Below are positions 29,787 through 41,469 of a DNA stretch of 64,000 nt, in pieces. The stretch is from Magnolia sinica (Eukaryota > Streptophyta > Magnoliopsida > Magnoliales > Magnoliaceae). The stretch is from contig NC_080582.1 in NCBI RefSeq assembly GCF_029962835.1, positions 16,562,032-16,626,031 of the forward strand, written 5' to 3'. Each line of letters starts with the position of its first letter. Positions within the stretch are counted from its first letter, which is position 1. Under the pieces are notes generated by a model that was not told where the DNA came from, searched no databases, and saw nothing but the letters and a program-made list of their open reading frames with translations. A program made the translations under genes and the position numbers.

Positions 29787-32700
29787 ATGGCAGCTTCCAG
29801 GGATGGTGATGATCGAAGGCTCAGACGAGGAGAGGTTGTAAGTGCTTGGTCACGATGCATGAGGCAACAGATATGCGACTACTTGAGAGATGACAAGATT
29901 TCAGTGTTCTCAGTTTGGGGATGGGAGGGAGTGGGGAAGACGAGGAACATGAGACAAGTGGTTGCAGCAGTGATGGAGGAATCCAGAGAATCTAGTCATC
30001 CGTTTGATGTGATCATAAGAGTAAGAGCACCGGGGTCGAGAGTCTTTCAGAGAAGATGCAACTGAGATTCAGAGGAGAATTGGACCATTAGCAAAAAGAG
30101 CAGGAAGGATCGTTTAATTTTGATGAGTATTGGCAAACGCCGATTTTAATGGAGTTGGATGAAAAGGGGAAAGGGAATCGTTTAATGCAGGTACAGATGG
30201 GAATCAAGGAAGCATTGAAGATCCCAAAGTCCATGCACTTCTCCGCAGCTGATAAATGAATCTCAGCTAAGCTACGCACCCAGAGGTTCCTCATCGTCTT
30301 GGAGCTAAGCTAAGCAACCAGAGGTTCCTCATCGTCTTGGAAGATGTTTGGGAAGGCATCAACTTGAAAAAGATGGGAGTTCCCGTCATGGCCCCTGCTA
30401 TCACCATCGGCAGCAAAGTCGTGATCACAACTCAATCCCCAGAAGTTTGAAAGGAAATGGAAGCCTAAGTAAACATCACGCTGGGGGAGTGGTCTAAAGA
30501 AGACACCTGGGATTTTTTACAGAAAGTGGCAGCTGATGTGATGGCCGGCATTGGTTTCTCAACAACCAGAGACATGGTCTTGAAATGCTTCTCTTAAGTG
30601 TCCTTTTTCTGTCGAAATGGACGCTCCATCGATGGAGATTCCTTGACAGAAGAGTATTGGATGTCGGAGCGATTTTTAGATGGATCTTTCAACGAGGAGA
30701 ATAATGAAGTGGCTTTCAAGAGACCAGGGAATATGCAGAGAAATGCATGGTGCTATTGTCCTTGGTGTCATCAAGACCAAATTACCTAGGCTCTTAATCC
30801 AATCGGTCCTACTCTCCCTTACTAGCCCGTTGTGCACCTGCAAAACAAAGAGACGCTAGGGGCGCCGGTTGTACCTGGGGACCCTCCAATGCCTAAGTCA
30901 GGGTAGGCTCATAATGGGCGTAGTTGGATTAGGGCAGTTGTACATACCTTTCTAATGAGTAGGGTGCCTATTTATAAACCCTTTAGGTCACTTACATGTT
31001 GTGGTCTCAGTGAGCAGTCCCTCCCGCATACGGCGGTGATCCTCCCTGAATATTTTCTATTCTAAGGTACTGGTCAGTATCTGAGGCCGAGGTCATTGGT
31101 CGAAGGGAATTTATGGATTGGCTACAAGAGCAATTTACAATAGAAGGATCTTCAGGAGGACAATGTCATGTGGATATGAATTCTCATGTGATGGAAGTGA
31201 TTGATTCTCAGATGTTCCAAGAGAAGTACAACTTTCATTGGAAAGAATCATGCCAATGGATCTCATTATCCAATAATCAGGTAGAAACACTCCCATTGTG
31301 CTCTCCAGATTGCCCGCTTCTCTCGACATTGTTACTCAACAATAATGATCACTTGCAAGAAATCCCAGATGATTTTTTCCAGGAACATGACCAGACTCCG
31401 AGTCCTTGACCTTTCTTCCACAAGCATCTCTTCCCTGCCCTCGTCCATGTCCTGCCTTTGCGAATTACGGTTGTTGAAGCTCCAGAGCTGCTGCAAGCTA
31501 GACGCTCTGCCTGCATTCTTAAAGGGTATGCAGAAACTCAAGATCCTCGATCTCCATCAAACTCCCCTGACAAAGATGGTTGAGGTTTCCTTCCACAACA
31601 TGCAAAGCCTCCGACGTCTCAACATCTCAGGTGCCTGCGACTTCAGCCAACTCTCGCTCAAGGGTTGTCGCTCTCCATTGACACTGGTCATCCCAGATAA
31701 ACTTTCAAAACATGAGGCACTAGATCTATCAGGCACGAAAATGGAAGAGCGCCTGCATGAAATTTTCAATCTAACTACCATGCGATGCCTGGACCTATTG
31801 CGAATGGAGCATCTCAAGAAGATCGACTAGAGAAAGATAGATCGACTTCTAGAAGAATTGAATTGGGATCGATGTGGCTTGAATTCGTTGCACGAATAGC
31901 TCCAAGACAGCAGTAGACATCGCATCTCAGTCAGTGATGCCGGCATTTTCGAGTCTTTGGACCAAAGCCCTGATCTGTGGGAATCCTGCTTTCTAAAATT
32001 TCATTTCTTGGTCTGTCCCTGCGAGGGAGGCCACAAGGATATATATGCTCATTTTAAAAGAAAGTGATTTATCTACCAGCGTATTTATACTCGATTTGAT
32101 CAGTCTATGAGTTATGAGAGATGCCTGGAGGTTTGCAGTGGTAAGAATTCCCTGGATGGTGTTAGAGGGGTTCTCTCGGTGACAGAATTCTTTCTTTTGT
32201 ATCGAAATGTGTTTGTTAATGCACTGTCCGATGTCAGCATGAAGATGGACAACCTTAAAGAATGATGGATCGAGAAATGCCATCAATTGGAGTATCTCAT
32301 AGTCGGAGGAACTGCAGATGTTGATGCGGCAGTCAGTTTAGAAAATCTAAGGGTGTCCAATCTTGCCAAATTAAGAACAGTGTGCCGGGTTGGAATAGGG
32401 AGCTTCGCATGCCAAAAGCATATACATTTATACATTTGGAATGTTGCCAGAAGCTCGTCAACTTCTTCTCTTCAAGCATTCAGTTACATAATCTCAAATT
32501 ACTTGCAATAAAATTCTGTTGTAGACCGGAAAAGGTCTTTGCAGAAGACAACGTGGTGGGGCAAAATGCATTTCCTTCCACAGCTAGTCAATTTACGTCT
32601 TTGGGAGTTACACAAATTGAAAAGAATTCACAGTGGGCATGTGCTGATGCTGAAGAAGTTGAAGATTCAAGGATGCCCAATGCTGGATAAGCTTCCTCTC

Positions 32701-32832
32701 CATAACACAAATGATTCTGCAGCAGATGTCGAGATCCAAGGTGAGTTGAGATGGTGGGAAAGCATAAAATGGGTGGGTAGCGTCAAGCCTTGCAACATCC
32801 ATTTCAAAGAATGGCGTCCATCAACTAAATGA
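29787..32832 (+). pseudogene. NB-LRR pseudogene 3 (left arm)
   Basis: This is the third full-length family member, related to gene 2. It starts with an ancestral ATG (ATGGCAGCTTCC) and keeps the P-loop GWEGVGKT, but several frameshifts and stops interrupt it: after the RVRAPGSR segment, at the TGA in the AAEKCMDFG-equivalent region (about 30256), at the TAA after CFS (about 30595), and at TAG codons about 31828 and 31897. A direct duplication of about 38 bp around kinase-2 (about 30265-30340) adds another break, and a retroelement piece (30786-31105) splits it before the LRR. The LRR half is still readable (LSSTSISSLPSSMSC, GCPMLDKLPL). It matches the mirror copy 51319-54327, so most damage predates the arms' separation. 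Confidence 0.85.
30786..31105. mobile_element. LTR-derived fragment inside pseudogene 3
   Basis: This foreign block, absent from genes 1 and 2 at the same place, contains GGCGCCGGTTGTACCTGGGG, ACCCTCCAATGCCTAAGTCA and GTATCTGAGGCCGAGGTC. The same phrases occur in the solo LTR at 45538-46195, so the two are related. The mirror copy is at about 53003-53331. Confidence 0.6.
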
Positions 32833-33566
32833 TTCTTCTATGCTTAAACTACCTCTGTTTACTTTGTTATTCTTCTCTTCTTGAACTATTGTAATTCTCT
32901 TTTATTTGTGTTACAGTGTCGCAGAAAGACGAGGGTGTTCCATTGGATTTCGGTGATTTAGTCTTAGTGGCTTTGAATTATGAATTTAGGAAGAATTTGG
33001 ATGTGTTTCTCTTTCGCATGTATTTCGTAAAAGGTAAACAAGTACCAGGTTTGTTTGGCAAATCATGCATGCAGCAGTAAGCAGGACTCAATTTTTCCTT
33101 TTATTTTCCTGATAGACTGGGTCCACCTGTCTTTATTATTTATGGTTTTTATTATGGGGCCTAGCTATTTTGTATGAATTTGTTGGGTTTTTCAGGTTTG
33201 ATTTATGTTCCGCTAATGTAGATGTAATTTTCTATTATATCAATGAAATTATAGATGACAGTGTCTCAACAATTAAAAAAAGAAGAAAAAAGAGGCACAA
33301 GCCAATGAACTCAACCCAACCCATGGATAAGGCTAAAACTTGGGCCAGGCTCATCCCAATCCCAACTGGTCCAACCCAATCGTTCGATGGTGGGGATCTT
33401 TAATTCTTTAAATCAATGCTCTTAATCATGTTTATCCAATCCAGAGAAACAAGCACTGTTGGATAAAAGTTTGGGTTGGGTTAGGTGAAAATGCATCGGC
33501 TCAGGTGAGGTAGGTCTGGAAATTGGGTCCCATTACATGGCCAATTTGCAATCTTAACCAGTGAGT
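32833..33566. other. 3' flank of pseudogene 3
   Basis: It aligns with the 3' flanks of gene 2 and, for its first 180 bp, gene 1. No gene is visible. Confidence 0.6.
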
Positions 33567-34206
33567 CAGTCAGATAGGCCCTTATGGCCTGGTTGGGAGA
33601 TTGGATTTGGAACCCCTGGATTTAGAGCCCCCGGGATTTGGAACCCCCAGGATTTGAAATCCGCCCGTTGTGTTTGGCACCCTGGATTCAGAATCCCTAT
33701 AATCCAAAAGTAGCCATGCATGCTATATTTATAGGGGTTTGAATTTAATTACTAAATCAACCTTAATATCTCTAATTAGTGTACATATGTAATGTTTTGA
33801 CACAATGGTTGTAATAAGCCCGTTGAAATATATACTTTGCCCGAAGCACAGGATCACATCCGAGTGACTAACCAATGATTTTTAACCATTGATTTAAATG
33901 GACAATGTTTGGACGGAGCAGATTATCCTATTAAAGTAATTATAGCGAAGCAGTTGATAATCTAATTGATTTGAGATATCATCAGTGGGCCATGTGCCCA
34001 ATAGATTAATAGCCAAGTGACACACATGTTACACATGCAACTCTTGGAAGGATTTTAGATGTAAAAAAAGCTTCCACCTTGGATTTCAAACCCCCTCTTT
34101 GAGGGGATTTGAATCCCCTTGATTTGAAACCCCCGATCACTTTATGGTACCAAACATATTAGGAGATTTGAAATCCCCCCAAATCCATGGTGCCAAGTGA
34201 CCCCTT
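33567..34206. mobile_element. MITE-like insertion (about 640 bp)
   Basis: The block is missing from the paralogous flank of gene 2, where GGCGAG runs straight into TCTTTTCTAC (22415-22430). It begins TAGGCCCTTATGGCCTGGTT and ends ATGGTGCCAAGTGACCCCTT. Inside are repeated GGGATTTGAAATCC and GGGGATTTGAATCC motifs in both senses. The transposon superfamily is unclear. It is present in both arms (mirror 49943-50586). Confidence 0.65.
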
Positions 34207-35004
34207 GGTCTTTTCTACTTTTGGTAGTTGTTTGAGACAGACATCTCGCATTTTAATTATGGATTTTTACCACAAAATTCCTCGCAAATTAGGATTTACC
34301 AAATAATGCCCCTACCTACCGAAATGACTGTTTTTTAGCACTGAAATTACCATAATGCCCACATTGCACTTTTTTTTTTTTTTTTTTTAGATATTGGTGA
34401 AGTAGAAAATTATGGGGCACATTACATATTTTTATAATATCCAAGCTGTCCAACAGATGTACTACCTCTTAGTGTTGAGTAGAACCAAACATTTGGTCAA
34501 CCTAAAAGGATGATGAGGCACCATAACAAAATAATATACACCACTTAAAAACATCAAAAGAAAGATTTTTGGTCCATGCGATTATTATGTTTGGTTGCAA
34601 ATGTTTGACATGCTAATGTCATACACAAACTGTGGGGCTGCCACAAATTTTTTTTTACTTCATTACTTTCTAAAGAAAAACAATACAAGAGGATAGTTCG
34701 ACAATTTTCCTTCTCAACAAGGTTGAACTTAACTAGTTCATTATTAAAATCCTAAAATATTTATTTATTCATGATAAAAACTTTATTTTTTGTGAGATTT
34801 TCCCAACAATATCCTGAGAAATTCCGGAGCAAAGAAATTCCCGATAAAGAAATTTGTCACTACAAAGACTTATAAATGGCCAAGGGCCAATCTTAGGTGC
34901 ACCGAAAAGATGGTGACCATCTGCCATCCAAAATGAGGATTGCAATGGAAACAGGCCTGAGCTACTTTCATCCCATTATGTGGAAGGAACCATTTCTCTG
35001 AAAC
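34207..35004. other. continuation of the pseudogene 3 flank up to the LINE
   Basis: It aligns with 22421-23195. The alignment stops at AACCATTTCTCTGAAAC, where the LINE poly(A) tail enters. Confidence 0.6.
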
Positions 35005-35350
35005 TTTTTTTTTTTTTTTTTTTTCTGAAGGTGGGATCACACCCCCTATAACTTTGTTAATATGAACAGAGGATGTACAAACAGGACTTTTGGGTAGGCT
35101 CCACAAAAACATTGGGCCTCACCTATCATAACTCCTAATCAACAAAACAAAAGAAGAAAACAAAATGCCATAGCCACCCTGAAGAAAACAAAGATTCACA
35201 CCAGCCTCGCCTACCTGCAACAAAGAGACATTCTCTGCTCCTCTGATCAGGATTTAATCATTCCCACAGCTAGTTGCTGCTCCCAAGTCTATAAATACAA
35301 GGTACTTTTTTTTTTTTTAATGGGGATATCCCAAAATCAATTGGGGATCC

Positions 35351-35381
<31 letters not shown>

Positions 35382-36944
35382 TGTTTTGCAGCAAATGATA
35401 TCATATATAGACTCAACCCCACCATGAAACGGCTTCCCGTTACCAAAATGTTGAGAACCAGCACAAAATGCTTCACTTTGCTTCTGCAATCTTTCCCATT
35501 GCCACCTATAATCAACCAAAGCCCTCCGAACTTCCACTTTACACCTCACTGAACTATTTATTTCTAATAGGAAGCAACTACCGACATTTTACCCCACTTT
35601 ACAGCCCTCTCCCAAACCAGCTGACAGCCCACAACTACCGCCCATAAACTAGCTGACAGCCCACCAAACCTATAGAGCCACCTTCTCAGCCTAGCCCAAA
35701 GACCTCTGCTCCAATAGACGGCATGAACAAAAAACTGGGGCCAGCCAGGCACTCAACAACTCATCATCACTCTCTAGCTCCACCTGATGCACTTTGTTTT
35801 TAAACCAGCAGCCACAGACCACCACTCACAACACAAAACCAAACTTGCAGCAGCCTCCCAAAACACCAACTGCATAGATCACCGCCTCCAGCAAAGAACA
35901 ACAACTCCACCCACCAAACTACTCAACAACTCCCAAACAACAAAGCACAACATATGGCCACCAACCAACAACCTTCCCCCAAACAACATACAATTACTTA
36001 TCACAACATTCCTTAACCAAACAACAGGGCTAGATACAGCAGCTTACGGGATATATGCAAAGAGCAATCCGAACGGATAACTAGAACCACCTCAGGGTTC
36101 GAGACTGGCACCGAGATCTTCCTTGAAAGAGGCAACTGGTAGGAGCTTGAGACAGGGATCAACATAACCAATCTATAATTTCTTCATGGAATTGCTAATC
36201 AAATGACCGGAGAAATTAAACAGCTGGGCAGCTGGGAGACACCTGCTGTAGGTGCTACAAAACAAAACAACATCCAGCCCAACCTTGGACAATGATTCCT
36301 TATTTTAGCCATGACAAATTGCAGTACAGGGCAGAAAAAGGGCAAGGAAACAAGATTCCACGGCTGAGATCGCTATCCCCAGTGAAAGGTTCCCAAGCCT
36401 GCCTTGTCCATCATAAACATATCTCTCGCCTCCCTTGGAAGGGATGGGCGGAGCCTGTACAGCCTATCCGGGGCTCCACTGCTGCCTAAGCGGCTAAGTG
36501 ATCTGCTATCAAGTTGGATTCTCTGAAAATATGACTGAACTGGTGGTTAATACCTCCAATTTCCTGACAGATAGGGGTGCACATTTAACCGTTGGAACCG
36601 TGTAACCCGACCGGAACCGTTGGATCAGTCCGGTTCCAGGGTGCTAACGGTCCGGTTCCGGTTCCTAAATTTTGAAAATCGTTGATTACGGATCGGTTCT
36701 AGTTTAGGGTACTCCTGTAGAACCGAACTGAACCGTTGATCCAAACCGTTAATCGAACCGTAGAACTGAACCGTGATAAGAACCGTGGATCTGAACCATC
36801 GATCTGATGTATTTAAAACAAAAAAAAAAAACCCTAAGTTGCATCAGTCCACGCCCTGCCCTCTCTCGCACCGCACCCCCTGCCCCCTGCCCTCTCTCAC
36901 AGCACTCCCTGCCCTTTGCCCCTCTCCTAGCCTTTTTTTTTTTG

Positions 36945-37042
36945 TGACGAGAAAGGGGTTAGGGATTTGGGGCTTGCGACGAGAAAAGGGTTAGGGATTT
37001 GGGGCTTGCGATAAGAAAAGGGGTTAGAGATTTGGGGCTTGT
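36945..37042. repeat. four tandem units of about 32 bp inside the hAT element
   Basis: Units built on GACGAGAAAGGGGTTAGGGA plus TTTGGGGCTTGC are repeated about three to four times just before the captured gene segment. Confidence 0.75.
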
Positions 37043-37439
37043 GAACAGGAGTGGTTTCTCTGGCAGGATTCCGACTAGCATTGGTAATCTATTGAATCTA
37101 AGGGTGTTGGATTTGAGTGGCCAAAATCTGTCCAGCGAGCCACCAATGGAGCCATCTGGGTTGCCAAATCTGCAGGTTCTCGAGCTAGCTGATAACTCAT
37201 TTTCTGGCAATGTCGCAGTTTGTTGAGCTTATAGGTCCTGAATCTGACATCCAATGCCTTCTCCGGCAGCATTCCAATGACATACGGGTTTCTCCAATCT
37301 TTAGCGATTCTCTCCCTATTAGGCAACAACATATTGGGCCGGATTCCAGCAAAGCTTGGTAACTATTCCAATCTTGAAGTATTGCAGCTTCACTCAAACC
37401 ATTTAACTGGTCAGATTCCTACTCCATGAATCACTATTC
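37040..37439 (+). pseudogene. captured LRR receptor-like kinase fragment (At1g75640/At4g36180-like LRRs)
   Basis: The first reading segment gives SGFSGRIPTSIGNLLNLRVL, DLSGQNL and LPNLQVLELADNSFSGNV. A second, in another frame from 37238, gives LNLTSNAFSGSIPMTYGF, LQSLAILSLLGNN and SNLEVLQLHSNHLTGQIP up to a TGA at 37437. These are consecutive extracellular LRRs of the large leaf-expressed LRR-RLK group around Arabidopsis At1g75640. A frameshift and a TAG lie between the two parts. There is no transmembrane or kinase segment. This is a gene-fragment capture by the hAT element (Pack-type), not a functional gene. Confidence 0.8.
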
Positions 37440-40400
37440 CAAATTGCCCTGATTTTTATCCTTTTTTTTTTAATATTACTTTCATTCATGGTATATAACT
37501 ATAGATCACTAAATAGAGCTTTGTTAAGCCACACACATGGAATAAAACTCACGTACATGCCACTCATGTGCCACCATGGCGCACTAGATCTGAGATCCAA
37601 GCCATTCATTGGAATGGTGTTATTATGTTAATGCCCGAACCCAAGAATCTGGTTGACCAACTGGTCAGGTGGGAGACAGTTTGCAAGACAAATGTACAGC
37701 TCTGAAAAGCTTGGTTGAAGTTTTCTAACCCATCTTTCAGGTGGAAGATCATAGCCTTTTTTTGCTATTAGAGCAGATTATTCTTTTTCTTCTATTTCAT
37801 CCTCTTTTTTGTTTTTCTTTTTTTTTTCTTTTTTCTTTTTTTTTTTTTAATCCACTAACTGGGCTGGACTTTTAAAAGCCTAGAACCATGGATTCAATCC
37901 GGGACCGAATCGTTCTTCATGGTCCAATTTCGGTTCGGTTCTAGGATGCTAACGGTCTGGTTCCGGTTCCAATATTTGCAGAACCGTTAGGAACGGTTCG
38001 GTTCCGGTTTCACCCCAAAACCAGCCCGAACCGACCCGTGTGCACCCCTACTGACAGATCACTTTTATATCATACCAAATCTTCCAATGAGGCACTGATT
38101 GCAGATTTGTAATGCTTCTGAAAATGATTTTGGCTGATTCAATGATGATCCTTTGAAGGCCTTGGGATTTACATCACTTGATCCCCTTCAAAATTGCTCA
38201 CGCTCGCTTCCGTGTTTGTAACTCAATCAAAGTAATGGTGGAATTCGAAAATGAGGTTGCCTTGATGATCCCTACAAATTCCCCCTCCTCCTCCTCCCTC
38301 TCCTGGGTTTCCTTGAGACAATCCATCTGCATTGAGCTTCACTCATCCCTCTATCGGCGGAGTCCATATGAGATAGTGAGGTTTCCTTCAACTTCCCTGT
38401 GTGAATGTGTTATCCATCACCTGGAGGGCTACCTGTTGAAGGAAAGGGCAGAAACCGTCCTATGGCATTTGGTGAGATAACTCCCCAAGCCATCTTTTTA
38501 TTCTAGCAACAACTTCTGATGCAACGATGGGTTCGTTATCAAATCTATTTGCATTCCTAGCCAACTAGATTTCCCACAAAATGATGCTTGGGGATAGGCC
38601 TCGTAGTCTAAGAAATCTCAAGCTATCGCTGGCTCTATTGGTCCATATGCTTAGCCTTTGCTCCAGAGAGTGGATATGACCTTCGTGAACATAAAAAAAT
38701 GTTGCTGAAGAAAGACCACACCTCTTTTGCTAGTATACCTTTGCAAAAAAGGTGATCGATGGATTCCTCATCAATCCCTAAGGATGAACTACTGATCTGG
38801 AAAGGAGGCGCAACTGGGATGGGCTGTGTTTCTTTGTTGACTCCTTCAGAGGTGTTGTTCGCTCTGTGTGTTGGAACGGGGATGACGCGAACAACATTAG
38901 AGTTGTTATGCTGCTCCGTGACTGGCAAAGAGGACGATGGTTGGATTCCCTGAGAGGGCTGCCCATAGTGCAATTCATAGCATACACATTTTGAGAATGT
39001 GTGAACACCAAGGTGTTGCACTGCCTTTTCGACTGGGATCACTCTTTTCAGCGCCTTCCATGCCAGCATGGATATTTTCGGCAGGAGAAGCTTGTGCCAC
39101 ACCCATTTTTCCCAATCCTGGTTATGACTTTAAGTACGTAAGACGTTCCATGCTGATTTAACAGTGAATTTTTGTGATGGAGATGATGTTCATATCAGCT
39201 CATCTTCGTCATCTGATATGCTTATCTTGCTTGTTGCTATCCTGGCAAGAAGATGGGAACACACATGTTCTGCTAACATGGCTAAATTTCATCCATTAGG
39301 AGTGAAGTGGTTTACCTTCAAGGACATCATTTCAACCGGAACTCTAATGCCATCCACTTATGCAAGTAGCCCATTTCCTAGTCAGTTTTCCCTCCAGAGG
39401 TTTACCTCTCTGTTCACTCCCCAAGTATAGGGTTGTGATGTAGTAATAAACTCGGTGAGACCGAGGTCGAATCCCAAGGGACCGATACCTGTATGTTACC
39501 TGAAAATAACTAGAACTAGAAAAAAGATGAAATCTAAATCAGGTGGATTTGAGAAATAATGATGAAATAGTAAAATATGTAGAATTCAAAGGTAGGGAAC
39601 TAGGGATTTAGAGGATCCACTTGTAGAGATCAGGGAGATCTTGATACCTGCTTCAAAAATCATGGAACTTAAACTGAACTTCCTCTGATATAATTTTAAA
39701 GGGATGAAAGATATATGAATTAGAATGGATTCCATCACCAAACCATACCCAAGAGACAAAGTCAACAACAGAATTAAACTAATTACCAACCAATCAGATG
39801 ATTATGAAGGTTAGGAAGGGTACCGCCATCCAACCATGCCCAGGAGGCGATGGCGAACAACAGGGCTTCCTGACGCCATAATAAAAATAAGGAAAAAGAA
39901 ATACTCAAAGCTATTGCAAGCCCAGTGTAATTTCAGTCACAACAGGCCATTAAAAACTACAAATATTCCCATAATAAAATTAAATAAAAAATCCCTTCAA
40001 TCTAAATAAAAGGTACATGCATCAAGTTCTCCCATCACGCTACAAGCTTCACCTCTTAGCCCTAGCTAAGAGGTTCAGCCACATAGACATAACGGGGCTT
40101 ATCTCTTAGAAAATAAAGTAGAAACAAAAAGGAAGAAGAAAAAAAAAGTACAAACTCTGCTCCCTTCTGTCTATCCACGTTTAAGCCGAGACCTCCCTCT
40201 ATCTGCCCAAGTTCCTCATTCCCATTCTCTCTCTTTCTACCTTATAGGCAATGCCGGCCCTGGAGAGGTGTGCTGTCGTCCGTCATTCAGTTGGAGATGG
40301 TTTCGTGCTTGAGTTTACGCAGCAGAAGGCGGTCGCTGCGTAACAACGTGCGGAAGGACTTTCACACCGAAAAGATGATGCTGCCCTCCCTTTCTTCCCT

Positions 40401-41469
40401 TACTTTTTTTCTAAAAAGGATAACGTCACCTGGTATGTTATCGGTAGACCTACACGATGGACGGTACAGATCGGCTATCCGATCACCATCGAGATTACGC
40501 AACAGGCCGCAAAAACCGGATAGCGTTCGGCTGCGAAAACAGGGGTTGCGCTGATTCTTGATGGGGCCCACTTCAGCTGATGTTTGAGAGATCCCCTCCG
40601 TCCACCGGATTCATATCCAAAAACCATTTGGAAATGGTCAGATTTGGATCAGAGTCAATGTGGCCTACAGAACTTTTCTTTCCGCCGTTCGTTCCATGTT
40701 TGAACGGTTGAAAACCGATCAAGCTGTCCTCTTTAAATTTCGTCACCTACGCGATGATAAAATGGACCTTGGGATTCTAATGGACGGTCCAGATTCATCA
40801 TATGGACCATGATGGTGGCCCACAATCAAAACCGATGGAAGGCGTGGGCGGACGCTGTTTGAGAAACAATTGGACTGGGAGATATGTCGGTCAGCGTATG
40901 CTGACCGACTCTGGTGTGTTCGGTGCATGGCAAACGTGCCACTCCATATGCACGCCTGTACTGGTGTAGGGCACACTGTGATGTTGATGAGAAATCTACT
41001 CCGTCCATCTGTATTGTCATCTCATTTAACGCGTTGATACTATTTTTGAAGCATATCCAGATAGCAGGTGGGCCCAAAATCAGAGTTTTAGGGGCTGATC
41101 TATCCGTTGGGCTACTTCCCCAGGGATGTAATAGATGAAATTCGACGTGAATGGTTAATTTATGGTCTCAATCCCATGTATAAAGTTTCGAGCCAATCGG
41201 ATGGCGATAACCCTGTGATCTTGCATTCTGCGCCAGTTTCGGGCCTCTTTCACGTGAACGGCTTTATTCCTCGGATTGCTGGTGTGTAAATCCTTTAGTC
41301 TTAGTCCCCTGGGGTCTGTCTCATGCTTTGGTGAATTCAGAGCGTCAATCCATACATTTAGCACTATTTTTCAGTCCAAGCTCTTAAAGTCACCTTGCAA
41401 CACAAACACAAGTAAATCGGGCCATTAAATACAAGAATTAAAAAAGAGCTATTAGGCTTTGATACCACT

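Larger units (their letters stand above)
36572..38050. mobile_element. non-autonomous hAT transposon carrying host gene pieces
   Basis: The ends are TAGGGGTGCAC (36572-36582) and GTGCACCCCTA (38040-38050), exact inverses. An 8-bp duplication CTGACAGA flanks both sides (36564-36571 and 38051-38058). The mirror arm keeps the empty site with a single TCTGTCAG (47576-47583). Subterminal zones (36590-36800, 37880-38040) are crowded with GAACCGTT/AACGGTTC motifs, as hAT ends often are. The 1,479 bp hold no transposase. They hold a captured LRR receptor-kinase segment and a dispersed repeat. It was inserted into the LINE after the arms separated. Confidence 0.92.
20188..39409 (+). repeat. left arm of a large inverted repeat
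   Basis: Every block from gene 2 to the LINE recurs in reverse order and orientation at 46241-64000: gene 2 LRR, kanadaptin fragment, retrocopy, solo LTR, pseudogene 3, MITE, LINE. Paired coordinates sum to about 84.15 kb up to about 36.5 kb and to about 85.62 kb after the hAT insertion. The 20188 limit is only where the window ends on the other side. The 39409 limit is where a retroelement enters the LINE on this side, so the true homology may extend both ways. Confidence 0.9.
35005..39410 (-). mobile_element. LINE (L1-like), 3' part, interrupted by a hAT element
   Basis: On the minus strand the poly(A) tail is the T run 35005-35024. Upstream lies a long 3' UTR, then RNase H pieces (IIIESDSKI, FRESNSIADCLA near the hAT junction; KLNVDGSSQGNPG in the mirror copy), and the zinc-binding C-terminal RT region near 38635-39102 (WHKLLLPKISMLAWKALKRV, EESIDHLFCKG, AKEVWSFF). 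Frameshifts and stops are present, so it is inactive. Host DNA resumes cleanly at AACCATTTCTCTGAAAC. At 39411 another element enters, so the LINE's upstream part is not seen on this side. The mirror copy reaches about 45245-49159. Confidence 0.85.

Noticed and set aside
35787-36080. 97-codon N-, T- and Q-rich frame, present in both arms
   Set aside because: It lies antisense in the LINE 3' UTR, whose GTTGTTGG-type low complexity gives biased codons.
36572-38050. search for a transposase in the hAT element
   Set aside because: The element is only 1.48 kb and its coding-like stretch is LRR receptor sequence; there is no hAT dimerisation or catalytic motif.
38178-38480. 100-codon plus-strand frame next to the hAT element
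   Set aside because: It is antisense to the LINE RNase H region.
39396-39409. AGAGGTTTACCTCT palindrome as the cause of the large inversion
   Set aside because: The arm end is better explained by a retroelement insertion at 39411. The LINE continues upstream in the right arm, so this is not a true breakpoint.
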